48,627 nucleotides of DNA from Oscillospiraceae bacterium (lineage in GTDB: Bacteria > Bacillota > Clostridia > Oscillospirales > Acutalibacteraceae). Shown here in pieces: positions 30,859 to 40,021 of the stretch; position 1 is the first letter of the stretch, and each line of letters begins with the position of its first letter. The translations under genes and the position numbers were made by a program. The stretch spans positions 1 to 48,627 of the forward strand of contig CADABX010000007.1 in the NCBI GenBank assembly GCA_902786285.1, written 5' to 3'. The notes under the pieces are model-generated. The model was given only the letters and a program-made list of their open reading frames with translations. It was not told the origin of the DNA and did no database searches.

Positions 30859-31329
30859 ATGCAGCGCATTTTGTTTGTATGTCTGGGCAACATCTGCCGC
30901 AGTCCGATGGCGGAATATCTGTTGCGCACAATGGCGCGTGACGCGGGGAAAGACGGCGACTTTCTGATCGAATCCGCCGCGACCAGCGACGAAAACGTAT
31001 TTCGCGGCGTGGGCGCGCCGGTCTATCCGCCGGCAAGGGCGCTTTTGCGCCGCCACGGCATCGACTGCAGCGGCAAGCGTGCGCGGCAGGTCACGAAAGA
31101 CGACTACGCGCGCTTTGACCGCATCCTTTGCATGGACGACAGCAATGTGCGCAATCTGCGGCGCATCTTCGACGGCGACCCGGACGGGAAGATCCAAAAG
31201 CTGCTCGATCTCACCGACCGGCCGGGCAATGTTGCCGACCCGTGGTACACCGGCGATTTTGAAACCGCGTTTTGCGATATCGAAAAAGGCTGCCGCGCCA
31301 TCCTGAACGAGGGAGGGGAGACGCAATGA
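30859..31329 (+). CDS. Low-molecular-weight protein-tyrosine phosphatase
   Basis: 156 residues. The P-loop FVCLGNICRSPMAE is the CX5R signature with catalytic Cys near residue 8, and the general acid Asp is in VADPWYTGDF. It dephosphorylates phosphotyrosine or phosphoarginine in proteins; which one is not decidable here. ATG 30859 is chosen because AAAGGGG is seven bases upstream; ATG 30853 is only one base from it. The stop overlaps the next start by ATGA. Confidence 0.94.
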   Translation: MQRILFVCLGNICRSPMAEYLLRTMARDAGKDGDFLIESAATSDENVFRGVGAPVYPPARALLRRHGIDCSGKRARQVTKDDYARFDRILCMDDSNVRNLRRIFDGDPDGKIQKLLDLTDRPGNVADPWYTGDFETAFCDIEKGCRAILNEGGETQ

Positions 31330-31736
31330 TCCGACCGGTTGTCCGCGACCCGATCCGCCTCGGCGTGCCGTCGACCCCGGCCACATTTGCCGATTTGCCG
31401 GCCGCACAGGATCTGCGCGATACGCTGCATGCCAACCGGGCGCACTGCGTCGGTATGGCGGCGAATATGATCGGCGTCCATAAGCGCATCATCGCGATCG
31501 ACTTTGCCGGAGATGTGCTGCTGATGCTCAATCCGGCGATTCTCACGAAAAAAGGCGCCTTTCAGACGACGGAGGACTGCCTGTCGCTGCCGGGACAGCG
31601 CACGGCCACACGATATCGAGAAATCACCGTGAAATATCAGGACACGCATTTTGTGTGGCACACCCGGGCGTTTGCCGGCTTTCCGGCACAGATCATCCAG
31701 CACGAAATCGACCATTGCAACGGGATTTTGATATAA
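31326..31736 (+). CDS. def: Peptide deformylase-like protein
   Basis: 136 residues. Peptide deformylases remove the formyl group from new proteins. Motif 2 is EDCLSLPG (EGCLS in the family) with the metal Cys, and motif 3 QHEIDHCNG gives the HExxH metal site, both intact. Motif 1, usually GxGLAAPQ, reads GMAANMIG, so the conserved Gln is Met; this fits the divergent short deformylase-like group in Clostridia, whose activity is less certain. It is translationally coupled to the phosphatase gene. Confidence 0.85.
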   Translation: MIRPVVRDPIRLGVPSTPATFADLPAAQDLRDTLHANRAHCVGMAANMIGVHKRIIAIDFAGDVLLMLNPAILTKKGAFQTTEDCLSLPGQRTATRYREITVKYQDTHFVWHTRAFAGFPAQIIQHEIDHCNGILI

Positions 31737-31760
31737 AAAAGCAGGCGCAACCGCGTCTGC
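31735..31760 (-). terminator. Terminator of rnhA (also weakly for the + strand)
   Basis: GCAGGCGC/GCGTCTGC stem (31741-31748 with 31753-31760). On the minus strand it runs into TTTTTT. Confidence 0.8.
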
Positions 31761-31787
31761 TTTCTTGCTTCTTGCCATCTTGCCGTC

Positions 31788-32231
31788 TTATTCTTCTTTG
31801 AGCTTCGTCCAGCCTGCCACCGCCAGCGCGTCGCAGCGTTCGTTTTGCGGGTGGCCGTCGTGGCCGCGGATCCATTGGAACCGGACCTCGTGCTTGTCCA
31901 GCAGCGCCAGCAGTTCGTCCCACAGATCGGGATTGAGCGCCGGCTTTTTGTCCTTTTTGCGCCAACCGTTCGCTTTCCAGCTTTTCGCCCAGCCCTTTTC
32001 AATGCCGTTGACGACATATTGCGAATCGGTCACGATCAGCACGCGGCAGGGCTCCTTGAGTGCCCGCAGCCCTTCAATCACGGCGGTCAGCTCCATGCGG
32101 TTGTTGGTCGTCTGCTGTTCGGCGCCGCAAAGCTCTTTTTCCCGGCCGTTATAGCTGAGAATCGTGCCCCAGCCGCCGGCGCCCGGGTTGCCCGAGCACG
32201 CGCCGTCGGTATAAATCGTTACGTCCTTCAT
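31788..32231 (-). CDS. rnhA: Ribonuclease HI
   Basis: 147 residues. It cuts the RNA strand of RNA-DNA hybrids. All four catalytic acids are present: YTDGACSGNPG, NNRMELTAVI, VTDSQYVV and NERCDALA. The basic segment WKANGWRKKDKKP is the handle region of E. coli-type enzymes. The start is ATG 32231 after GGCGGTGAT; longer frames add 45 unrelated residues. It is transcribed towards def and ends at a shared terminator. Confidence 0.95.
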   Translation of the reverse strand: MKDVTIYTDGACSGNPGAGGWGTILSYNGREKELCGAEQQTTNNRMELTAVIEGLRALKEPCRVLIVTDSQYVVNGIEKGWAKSWKANGWRKKDKKPALNPDLWDELLALLDKHEVRFQWIRGHDGHPQNERCDALAVAGWTKLKEE

Positions 32232-32345
32232 ACAATCACCGCCCAAGATTTTACCATAAGACCCTGTTTGATGCAAGAGAAAAGCGGCAATAATTTCAAA
32301 CGGCAGTCTTTTTTTCGTCAATCCCTCGGATTTCGCCGAGACTTC

Positions 32346-32374
32346 TTGACTTCTTTTTAAAAACATAGTATTAT
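32346..32374 (+). promoter_or_regulatory. Promoter of the RNase J-GdpP operon
   Basis: TTGACT (32346-32351), 17 bases, TATTAT (32369-32374). Confidence 0.75.
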
Positions 32375-32450
32375 ATAATGACTATTTATATTGGAATATT
32401 TTTCGTACATAGAGATTTCAGTATAGTAAAGGAGTGTTGAACGAATATTT

Positions 32451-34331
32451 ATGAGCGAAAAAAGCAATAAAACAAAACTCGACAAGGGTCTTGCCTCGAT
32501 GGGCAGACAAAACCATAAACAGCAGCCGAAACCCAACGCCGCCCAGGGCAATAAGCAAAACCGCTATCTGCGCGGCAAAAAACAACAGCAGCCGCAAAAC
32601 CGCCCGTTTGACTACCGGAACAACCGCTCCCAGGGCAAAAAGCGAAACAAACAGCGCAAGGCGCCCAAGGCGCAGCCGATCCGCATTTCGTTTCTCGGCG
32701 GCATCAACGAAGTCGGCAAGAACATGACCGTGTTCGAATATGAAAACGATATGATCATCGTTGACAGCGGGCTCGCGTTCCCCGACGAGGATATGCTCGG
32801 CATCGATCTTGTTATTCCCGATTTTACCTATGTCAAGGAAAACGCCGACAAGCTGCGCGGCGTTGTCATCACCCACGGCCACGAGGACCATATCGGATCG
32901 CTGGCCTATCTGCTGCGCGAGCTGAACGTGCCGGTCTATGCCACACGGCTGACGATCGGTCTGATCAAGGGGAAACTGGAAGAGCACAATCTGCTTTCGT
33001 CCGCAAAGCTCAACGAGGTTTCCCCGGGCGAACATGTGACGCTGGGCGGCTTCGACGTGGAATTTATCCATGTCAACCACTCGATCCCCGACGCCGTCGG
33101 CTTCGCCATCAAATGCGGCGGCGGCACCATCGTCCACACGGGCGACTTCAAAATCGACGCCACGCCCATCGACGGCGGCATGATCGATCTTGCCCGTTTC
33201 GGCCAGCTCGGCAACGAAGGCGTGCTGTGCATGCTCGCCGATTCCACCAACGCGGAGCGCCCGGGCTTTACCGAAAGCGAACGCAAGGTGGGCGAATCGT
33301 TTGAACGGCTCTTTAAAAACGCCGGCGAACGGCGCATCATCATTGCGACGTTTGCTTCCAATATCCACCGTGTCCAGCAAATCATTGACGTGGCGCAAAA
33401 GGAAGGGCGCAAAGTGGCGCTGTCCGGCCGCAGTCTCGAAAACGTGGTATCTGTCGGCCGCGAGCTCGGCTATCTGAAGGTGCCCGACGAGGTGCTGATC
33501 CCGCTCGATCTGATCCACCGCTACAGCGCGAAGGATCTGGTGCTGATCACCACAGGCAGCCAGGGCGAGCCGATGAGCGCGCTGACGCGCATGGCGCTGA
33601 GCGACCACCGCAAGGTGATGATCACGCCGAACGATTACGTCATCATTTCCGCAACGCCGATCCCCGGCAACGAAAAGACCGTCGGCCGCGTGGTCAACGA
33701 GCTGATGAAGCTCGGCGCAGAGGTCGTATATGAAAAAATGTATGACGTCCATGTGTCCGGCCACGCATGCCAGGAAGAGCTCAAGCTCATGCTCTCCCTG
33801 ATCCACCCGAAGTTCTTTATCCCCGTGCACGGTGAACAAAAGCATTTGCAAAAGCACGCCGGTCTCGCCAGAGCCGTCGGCATGGCGGACGATCATATCA
33901 TGCTCGTGGACAACGGCGTGCAGGTCGAGCTGCTGCCCGACAAAATCAAAAAGAACGGCAGCGTGCCCGCCGGCCAGATCTTTGTGGACGGCAGCGGCGT
34001 GGGCGACGTCGGCTCCGTGGTCATCCGCGACCGCAAGCATTTAGCCGAGGACGGCATCATCATCATTGCCGCCGGCATCGACCGCACCACCGGCTATCTC
34101 ACCGGCGGCCCGGACGTCGTTTCGCGCGGATTCGTCTATGTGCGCGAAAACGAGGATCTGATCGAAGAGGTCAAAAAGGTCGCGACCAAAACCATCCTCA
34201 AGTGCTACGACCGCAATATCCGTGAATACAGCGCGATCAAAAACCGTATCCGCGACGACGTGTCCCGGTTGCTGTATGAGCGCACGCGGCGCAGCCCGAT
34301 GATACTACCTGTTTTTTTGGAGATTGACTGA
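32451..34331 (+). CDS. rnj: Ribonuclease J
   Basis: 626 residues. Residues 1-~72 are a Gln/Asn/Lys/Arg-rich, low-complexity extension not found in short RNase J. The metallo-beta-lactamase core starts at FLGGINEVGKNMTVFEY. The metal motif THGHEDHIG is at ~141-149, GDFKIDATP follows, the beta-CASP region has ADSTNAERPGFTESE and FASNIHRVQQ, and VHVSGHACQEELK ends the core. It acts as 5'-3' exonuclease and endonuclease in mRNA and rRNA processing. AAAGGAG lies unusually far (16 bases) from the ATG. The stop shares its last base with the gdpP start. Confidence 0.95.
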   Translation: MSEKSNKTKLDKGLASMGRQNHKQQPKPNAAQGNKQNRYLRGKKQQQPQNRPFDYRNNRSQGKKRNKQRKAPKAQPIRISFLGGINEVGKNMTVFEYENDMIIVDSGLAFPDEDMLGIDLVIPDFTYVKENADKLRGVVITHGHEDHIGSLAYLLRELNVPVYATRLTIGLIKGKLEEHNLLSSAKLNEVSPGEHVTLGGFDVEFIHVNHSIPDAVGFAIKCGGGTIVHTGDFKIDATPIDGGMIDLARFGQLGNEGVLCMLADSTNAERPGFTESERKVGESFERLFKNAGERRIIIATFASNIHRVQQIIDVAQKEGRKVALSGRSLENVVSVGRELGYLKVPDEVLIPLDLIHRYSAKDLVLITTGSQGEPMSALTRMALSDHRKVMITPNDYVIISATPIPGNEKTVGRVVNELMKLGAEVVYEKMYDVHVSGHACQEELKLMLSLIHPKFFIPVHGEQKHLQKHAGLARAVGMADDHIMLVDNGVQVELLPDKIKKNGSVPAGQIFVDGSGVGDVGSVVIRDRKHLAEDGIIIIAAGIDRTTGYLTGGPDVVSRGFVYVRENEDLIEEVKKVATKTILKCYDRNIREYSAIKNRIRDDVSRLLYERTRRSPMILPVFLEID

Positions 34332-36289
34332 TGAAAAAGCTTTGGAAACGCGCGGATATGTCTTTGCTGTTTTTAACGGCAGGGCTGATCCTGGCTGCAC
34401 TGATGTTCCGCTATCACCGTGTGCTGGCGTTGGTGCAGGCGGGCGTATTTGTTGCGCTTTTCCTGCTGCAGATGATCTACCGGCGCGTGGTGCAGCAAAA
34501 GCTGCTGTATCAGATCCACACCGTGGCGGACGAGCTGGACTATGAAAAGGGCAAGGCCTTTTCCGCGCTGAGCGTGGCGTGCTGCGTCACCGACAGCGCC
34601 GGCACCATCCTTTGGCTCAACAGCGCGTTTGAAACGGCGTTCCATATCGACAAAAAGACCGTCTCCTGCAAGCTTCAGCAGCTTTTGCGGCGCGACAGCC
34701 TCGACAAGCTCTTTGTCGGCCGCGGGTTCAAGATCAAATGCGGCGAACAATTCTTCGCCGTATATTCCAGCGAAGTGCCGATGGACGAGGAGACGCTGTA
34801 TCTGCTGTATTTCTTCGACGAGACCGCTTTGCGGCAAACGGAGCGCGCCTATTACGATTCGCGCCCGAGCGTGATGCTCACGGTGCTCGACAACGCCGAT
34901 GAGCTGCTGCAGACGTTTAAAGAAAGCGAATGCGCCGCCATCTATTCCATGATCGAACAGATGATCGACGACTGGGCGTCGGGCTACGGCGCGCTGTGCC
35001 GCAAGATCTCGTCCGACCGCATGCTGATCATCGTGGAGGAAAAATCGCTGCAGCGGATGGTGAACGACAAGTTCAAGATCCTCGATCAGGTGCGCGATTT
35101 CACCTATGACGGCAAGCAGACCGATCTGACGCTGTCGATCGGCGTGGGCCGCGAAGACAGCTTCCACGACTCCAACAACGCCGCACGCCAGTCGCTCGAC
35201 ATGGCGCAAAGCCGCGGCGGCGATCAGGTGGCGCTGCGCCACGAAGCGCAGTACCGCTTTTACGGCGGCGTGTCGGCCGGGTATGAACGCAAAAACAAAG
35301 CCAAGACCCGCCTGATCGCAAAGACGATCGCCGCAATCGTGCAGGAGAGCGAACAGGTGCTGATCATGGGCCATCGCTTCTCCGATTTCGACGCCATCGG
35401 CTCGTCCATCGGGCTGTATCAGATCGCGCGCTTTTACGGCAAACCGGCGCATATTTTGGTGGATGAATCCACAACCCTTTCCAAACCGCTGTGCGACATC
35501 TACCGCGAAAGCGGCCATGAAGACGCCTTCATTTCCCCGGAAAAGGCGCTGCTCGCCGTCAGCGGCAACACACTGTTGTTTGTCACCGATACCCACAAGC
35601 AGGACTTCACCGAATGTCCGCCGCTGGTGGATAAGGCTGGGCAGGTGATCGTGATCGACCACCACCGCAAATCGGTGCAGTTTATTGAAAACACCGTGGT
35701 GTTCTACCACATTCCCAACGCGTCGTCCGCCAGCGAAATGGTGACGGAGCTGGCGCAGTATATGGATAAAAAGCCGATCCTCGACCCGGTGTCGTCGCTG
35801 GCGCTGTTTGCCGGCATCACGCTCGATACGCGCCATTTTGTGCTGCGTACCGGTGTGCGCACCTTTGAGGCGGCGGCCTATCTGCGTTCGCGCGGCGCAA
35901 ACACCGTGGAATGTAAAAAGCTGTTTTCCACGGATATGGATATTTTCCGCGCAAGAAACAAAATCATCGACTCTGCCGTGCGCTACCGCGAGGTCTGCGC
36001 CATCTCCACCCTGACGCAGGAATGCGCCAACGAACGGCTGATCACATCGCAGGCGGCGGACGAGATGCTCAATATCGAAAACGTCAAAGCGTCGTTCGTT
36101 TTGTTCCGCCTCGGCAACAGCTATCAGATCTCCGCGCGCTCCTACGGCGAAGTGAACGTCCAGCTCATTATGGAAGCGCTCGGCGGCGGCGGCCACCAGA
36201 CCATGGCGGCCTGCCAGCTTGGCAATGTGAAATTTGACGAAGCGATGCAAAAACTCAAACAAGCGATCGATCAGATCCTGGATCTTTAA
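34331..36289 (+). CDS. gdpP: Cyclic-di-AMP phosphodiesterase GdpP-like
   Basis: 652 residues. Two N-terminal membrane helices (~10-50), a PAS-like domain (~80-170), a degenerate GGDEF domain (~180-310, no GGDEF motif), then DHH/DHHA1. The DHH motifs are [22 protein letters not shown] and [13 protein letters not shown]1 ends with [13 protein letters not shown]. The family hydrolyses c-di-AMP to pApA, tuning potassium, osmolytes and cell-wall stress. The gdpP-rplI-dnaB order is classic for Firmicutes. TGATG overlap with rnj suggests coupling. Confidence 0.94.
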   Translation: MKKLWKRADMSLLFLTAGLILAALMFRYHRVLALVQAGVFVALFLLQMIYRRVVQQKLLYQIHTVADELDYEKGKAFSALSVACCVTDSAGTILWLNSAFETAFHIDKKTVSCKLQQLLRRDSLDKLFVGRGFKIKCGEQFFAVYSSEVPMDEETLYLLYFFDETALRQTERAYYDSRPSVMLTVLDNADELLQTFKESECAAIYSMIEQMIDDWASGYGALCRKISSDRMLIIVEEKSLQRMVNDKFKILDQVRDFTYDGKQTDLTLSIGVGREDSFHDSNNAARQSLDMAQSRGGDQVALRHEAQYRFYGGVSAGYERKNKAKTRLIAKTIAAIVQESEQVLIMGHRFSDFDAIGSSIGLYQIARFYGKPAHILVDESTTLSKPLCDIYRESGHEDAFISPEKALLAVSGNTLLFVTDTHKQDFTECPPLVDKAGQVIVIDHHRKSVQFIENTVVFYHIPNASSASEMVTELAQYMDKKPILDPVSSLALFAGITLDTRHFVLRTGVRTFEAAAYLRSRGANTVECKKLFSTDMDIFRARNKIIDSAVRYREVCAISTLTQECANERLITSQAADEMLNIENVKASFVLFRLGNSYQISARSYGEVNVQLIMEALGGGGHQTMAACQLGNVKFDEAMQKLKQAIDQILDL

Positions 36290-36306
36290 CAAGGGGGTCA
36301 AACTTT

Positions 36307-36747
36307 ATGAAAGTGATTTTGAAGCAGGATGTCAAGGGACTCGGCAAAAAAGGCCAGCTTGTCAGCACGTCCGACGGCTACGCCAGAAACTTTTTGTTCC
36401 CGAAGGGCCTTGCCGCCGAAGCAAACGCCCAGGCGATGAGCGAACTGAAAAACAAAGAGGACGCCGAACGCTACCGGATCAAAACCGAAACGGCCGCGGC
36501 GCAAAAGGCAGCGGACGAGATCGGCGGCAAAACGATCCGCATCTCCGCCAAGGCCGGCCAGAACGGCAAGCTGTTCGGCTCCGTGACCGCCAAGGAGATT
36601 GCCGAAACGCTCAAAAGCACCTTTGGCGTCAACGTGGACAAACGCAAGATCAATGTCGAAGAAATCAAACAATTCGGCACCTATGAATTTGAAGTGAAGC
36701 TGTATACCGGCATCAGCGCGAAGCTTTACGTAATGGTTGGTGAATAA
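36307..36747 (+). CDS. rplI: Ribosomal protein L9 (bL9)
   Basis: 146 residues. The N-terminal signature is [34 protein letters not shown]; a long central helix and the C-terminal domain ([16 protein letters not shown]) follow. It binds 23S rRNA near the L1 stalk. It starts 17 bases after gdpP with an AAGGGGG site and ends one base before the chosen dnaB start. Confidence 0.97.
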   Translation: MKVILKQDVKGLGKKGQLVSTSDGYARNFLFPKGLAAEANAQAMSELKNKEDAERYRIKTETAAAQKAADEIGGKTIRISAKAGQNGKLFGSVTAKEIAETLKSTFGVNVDKRKINVEEIKQFGTYEFEVKLYTGISAKLYVMVGE

Positions 36748-36748
36748 T

Positions 36749-38131
36749 ATGCCGAACAATCAGACGATCGTCTCGCTCGACGACGTTCAGCTGCCCTACA
36801 GTCTGGAGGCCGAACAGGCGGTGCTCGGTTCGATTCTGACCGAGCCGGACTGCATCACGCAGGTTTTGATTTTGCTCAAAGCAGATCACTTCTACCTGCC
36901 GCAGCACAAGGCGATTTTCAATATTATGCAGGAGATCGACGCCCTCGGCGGCAAAGTCGATCCGCTTGTGGTGCTCGAACGGCTCAAAAGCGAAAACGTC
37001 TATGACGATGCGGGCGGCAAAAACTATCTCTATCAGCTCGCCCAATCGGTGCCCTCCACCCAGAATGTGGAAAGCTACTGCAAGATCGTCAAGGAAAAAT
37101 ACTACATACGCACGCTGATCAACGTTTCCAAAGAGATCATCGAGGACGCGTCCGGCGCAGACGAGGAAGCCGATCTTTTGCTCGATTCCGCGGAACAAAA
37201 GATTTACGATATCCGTCAGGGCAAGATCAGCAAAGGCCCGACCAAAATCGGCGATATCATCATCAACGAGGTCTACGATAAGCTGCAAAAGCTTTCGTCC
37301 GCCGACAGCGATCAGTACAAGGGCTACACGACCGGCTTTACCGATCTCGACCGCAGCATCACGGGTCTCAACAAATCCGACCTCGTCATCATCGGTGCGC
37401 GTCCCGCCATGGGTAAAACGAGCCTTGCGCTGAATATGGCGCGCAACACGGCGATGCTGGGCAAAAAGAAGGTTGTCTTCTTTTCCCTGGAAATGACCAA
37501 GGAGCAGCTCGCCCAGCGCGTGCTGGCTACGGAGGCGCGGGTGGAAAGCACCAAGATGCGCACCGGCAATATCACGTCGGACGAATGGGCAAGGCTCGCA
37601 ACAGCCACGTCGCTGCTGTCAAACTGCGAGCTGTATTTCGACGACACATCCAACATGACGGTGCCCGAAATGAAATCGCGCATCCGGCGTCTGAGAGACG
37701 TCGACGCGGTGTTTGTGGACTATCTGCAGCTCATGAAAAGCGGCCAGCGGATCGAAAACCGTGTGCAGGAGGTCAGTGAGATCACGCGAAACCTCAAGCT
37801 GATGGCCAAGGACCTCAACATCCCGGTCGTTGTGCTCGCGCAGCTGGCGCGTTCCACCGAAGGCCGCGGTAAATCGCACAAGCCGCAGCTGAGCGACCTG
37901 CGTGAATCCGGCTCCATCGAGCAGGACGCCGACATCGTGATCATGCTCTACCGCAAGGAATACTATACCGACGATGAGGGCGAGATTCCCGAAGAGGACA
38001 AGCCCGCCATCAACGAAGCGGAATTCATCATTTCCAAAAACCGCCACGGTCCGACCAACACGGTCAAGGTCGCGTGGAACGGCGATTATACGCTGTTTTC
38101 CAATCTGGAGACGATGCGCAATGATATGTAA
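36749..38131 (+). CDS. dnaB: Replicative DNA helicase DnaB
   Basis: 460 residues. The N-terminal domain begins LPYSLEAEQAVLGSIL; the RecA-like motor has Walker A GARPAMGKTSLA, Walker B DAVFVDYLQLM, and SDLRESGSIEQDADIV with the conserved Gln. It unwinds DNA at the fork as a hexamer. ATG 36749 is taken; GTG 36740 and TTG 36737 lie in frame upstream, but the family starts near the ATG. Its last 11 bases overlap tilS in another frame. Confidence 0.97.
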   Translation: MPNNQTIVSLDDVQLPYSLEAEQAVLGSILTEPDCITQVLILLKADHFYLPQHKAIFNIMQEIDALGGKVDPLVVLERLKSENVYDDAGGKNYLYQLAQSVPSTQNVESYCKIVKEKYYIRTLINVSKEIIEDASGADEEADLLLDSAEQKIYDIRQGKISKGPTKIGDIIINEVYDKLQKLSSADSDQYKGYTTGFTDLDRSITGLNKSDLVIIGARPAMGKTSLALNMARNTAMLGKKKVVFFSLEMTKEQLAQRVLATEARVESTKMRTGNITSDEWARLATATSLLSNCELYFDDTSNMTVPEMKSRIRRLRDVDAVFVDYLQLMKSGQRIENRVQEVSEITRNLKLMAKDLNIPVVVLAQLARSTEGRGKSHKPQLSDLRESGSIEQDADIVIMLYRKEYYTDDEGEIPEEDKPAINEAEFIISKNRHGPTNTVKVAWNGDYTLFSNLETMRNDM

Positions 38132-39443
38132 GGTGCAGCAAACGGTCGACCGCTATGCGATGCTGGAAGGCGCAAAAAGCGTCTGCGCGGGCGTGTCGGG
38201 CGGGATGGACTCCATGTGTCTGCTCGATCTTCTGGTGCGTTTGCAGCCGCAATACGGCTACCGGCTGCAGGTGGTGCACGTCAACCATCTGCTGCGCGGC
38301 GAAAACGCCGACCGCGACGCGCTGTTTGTGCAGCAGCGCTGCCGCGATTACGGTGTGCCGTGTACGGTGGTGCGTGCCGATGTGGCGGCGCTCAGCCGCG
38401 AAAAGGGCATCGGGCTCGAGGAAGCCGGCCGGCAGGTACGTTACGACGCGTTTCGCGCATCCGGCTGCGACCGCATCGCTGTGGCGCATACGCTGACCGA
38501 CCGGATAGAAACGGCGCTGTTTCATCTCACACGCGGCACATCGCCCAAAGGCGCCGCCGGCATCCCGCCGGTGCGCGGCAACGTGATAAGGCCGCTGATC
38601 GACTGCACAAGACAGGAAATCGAAGCCTATATCCAATCGCTGGGTCTGCCGTTTGTTTTTGACGAAAGCAACGACACCGACGCCTATACGCGCAATCTTC
38701 TGCGGCATCATGTGCTGCCGGTGTTCCGGCAGATCAACCCGTCGTTTGAACAAAGCTGGGCGCGGTTTTTTGAAACCGCGGCAAAACAGCAGGACTTTCT
38801 CGCCGGTGAAGCGCAAAAGGCGCTCGCATGCGCGAAAACCGAAACCGGCTATGTGCTGTCTGCGCTGCAAAAGCTGCATCCGGCGCTGCTCGATCAGTGC
38901 GTGATGCTGTTGCTCGAAAATGCGATGCGAAAAATGCCGGAGGAAACCCATGTTGCGCTTTGCCGAGGCGCTGTCCTTGCCGGCCGCGGCCGGGTGACGG
39001 TTGGGGAGAACCTGTTTTTTACCGTGCAAAGCGGCGTCGTTTCGCTGGAAACCCCGGCGGTGCTGCCCAAACCTTATTGCGTGACGCAAATCGACGGCGT
39101 GTTCCATACGCCGCACGGCGACTATTATCTTTGCCCGCCGCAGCCGGACGATCGAGTGCCGCCGCAGCGGCAGCTCGACGGCGACAAGCTGCGCGGCGTT
39201 CTGACGCTGCGAACCCGACAGCCCGGCGACCGGTTTCGCTATCCGGACCGGCAGGGCACAAAACCACTCAAAAAACTATTCAACGAACTGAACCTGACGC
39301 CGCAAATGCGCGCAACCCGCGCGATTCTTTGCGCCGACGGCGAAATCGCCTTTTTGGAAGGCGTCGGCGCGGCGCTGCCGTTTGCGGCAACCAACAGCAC
39401 AACACACCGGCTCGTACTGCAAAAAAAGGAGGACCATGCATGA
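38121..39443 (+). CDS. tilS: tRNA(Ile)-lysidine synthase
   Basis: 440 residues. The PP-loop CAGVSGGMDSMCLL (SGGxDS at 26-31) binds ATP; HVNHLLRGENADRD and HTLTDRIETALFHLTRG are family signatures, with the C-terminal domain ending near LKKLFNELNLTP. It converts C34 of tRNA-Ile(CAU) to lysidine so that AUA is read as Ile; essential in bacteria. ATG 38121 lies inside the end of dnaB. It overlaps hpt by ATGA. The tilS-hpt-ftsH order is conserved in Firmicutes. Confidence 0.95.
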   Translation: MICKVQQTVDRYAMLEGAKSVCAGVSGGMDSMCLLDLLVRLQPQYGYRLQVVHVNHLLRGENADRDALFVQQRCRDYGVPCTVVRADVAALSREKGIGLEEAGRQVRYDAFRASGCDRIAVAHTLTDRIETALFHLTRGTSPKGAAGIPPVRGNVIRPLIDCTRQEIEAYIQSLGLPFVFDESNDTDAYTRNLLRHHVLPVFRQINPSFEQSWARFFETAAKQQDFLAGEAQKALACAKTETGYVLSALQKLHPALLDQCVMLLLENAMRKMPEETHVALCRGAVLAGRGRVTVGENLFFTVQSGVVSLETPAVLPKPYCVTQIDGVFHTPHGDYYLCPPQPDDRVPPQRQLDGDKLRGVLTLRTRQPGDRFRYPDRQGTKPLKKLFNELNLTPQMRATRAILCADGEIAFLEGVGAALPFAATNSTTHRLVLQKKEDHA

Positions 39444-40021
39444 GCATGTTACAGGATATCCAGGAGGTATTTTACAGCCAGGAGGATCTTGCACAAATCG
39501 CCAACCGCCTGGGGCACCAGATCAGCCACGATTACAAGGACCGCAATCTGCTGATCGTCAGCGTACTCAAGGGCTCGGTGATCTTTATGGCCGATCTGAT
39601 GCGCAGCATCACCATTCCCTGCAAAATCGATTTTATCACCGCGTCCAGCTATCACGCCGGCACCGAAAGCAGCGGCAAGGTTTCCGTGACAGACGAATTG
39701 AGCGTCAAGGATGTGCACGGGTACGATATTCTGATCGTGGAGGATATTCTCGACACCGGGCGCACGCTGCAAAAGCTGTCGGATATCTTTAACAAAAAAG
39801 GCGCGGCCTCCGTGAAAATCTGTACGCTGCTCGACAAGCCCGAGCGCCGTGATCCGTCCGTCAGAATCAAACCGACCTATGTCGGCGCCGAAGTGCGCAA
39901 CGAATTCGTGGTCGGCTACGGACTGGACTTTGACCAAAAATATCGGAACTTACCCTTCATCGGCATTCTGAAGCCGGAAGTTTACAATACTGAGACACAA
40001 AACGAGGAGGAGTCCCACTGA
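39440..40021 (+). CDS. hpt: Hypoxanthine phosphoribosyltransferase
   Basis: 193 residues. The PRPP motif is [31 protein letters not shown] and [14 protein letters not shown] (flexible loop) are typical. It salvages hypoxanthine and guanine to IMP and GMP. AAAGGAGG stands seven bases before ATG 39440. The TGA stop shares a base with ftsH. Confidence 0.96.
   Translation: MSMLQDIQEVFYSQEDLAQIANRLGHQISHDYKDRNLLIVSVLKGSVIFMADLMRSITIPCKIDFITASSYHAGTESSGKVSVTDELSVKDVHGYDILIVEDILDTGRTLQKLSDIFNKKGAASVKICTLLDKPERRDPSVRIKPTYVGAEVRNEFVVGYGLDFDQKYRNLPFIGILKPEVYNTETQNEEESH

Noticed and set aside
28298-31036. 912-codon minus-strand frame under the giant surface protein
   Set aside because: It runs through three plus-strand features including a terminator; composition is that of a shadow frame.
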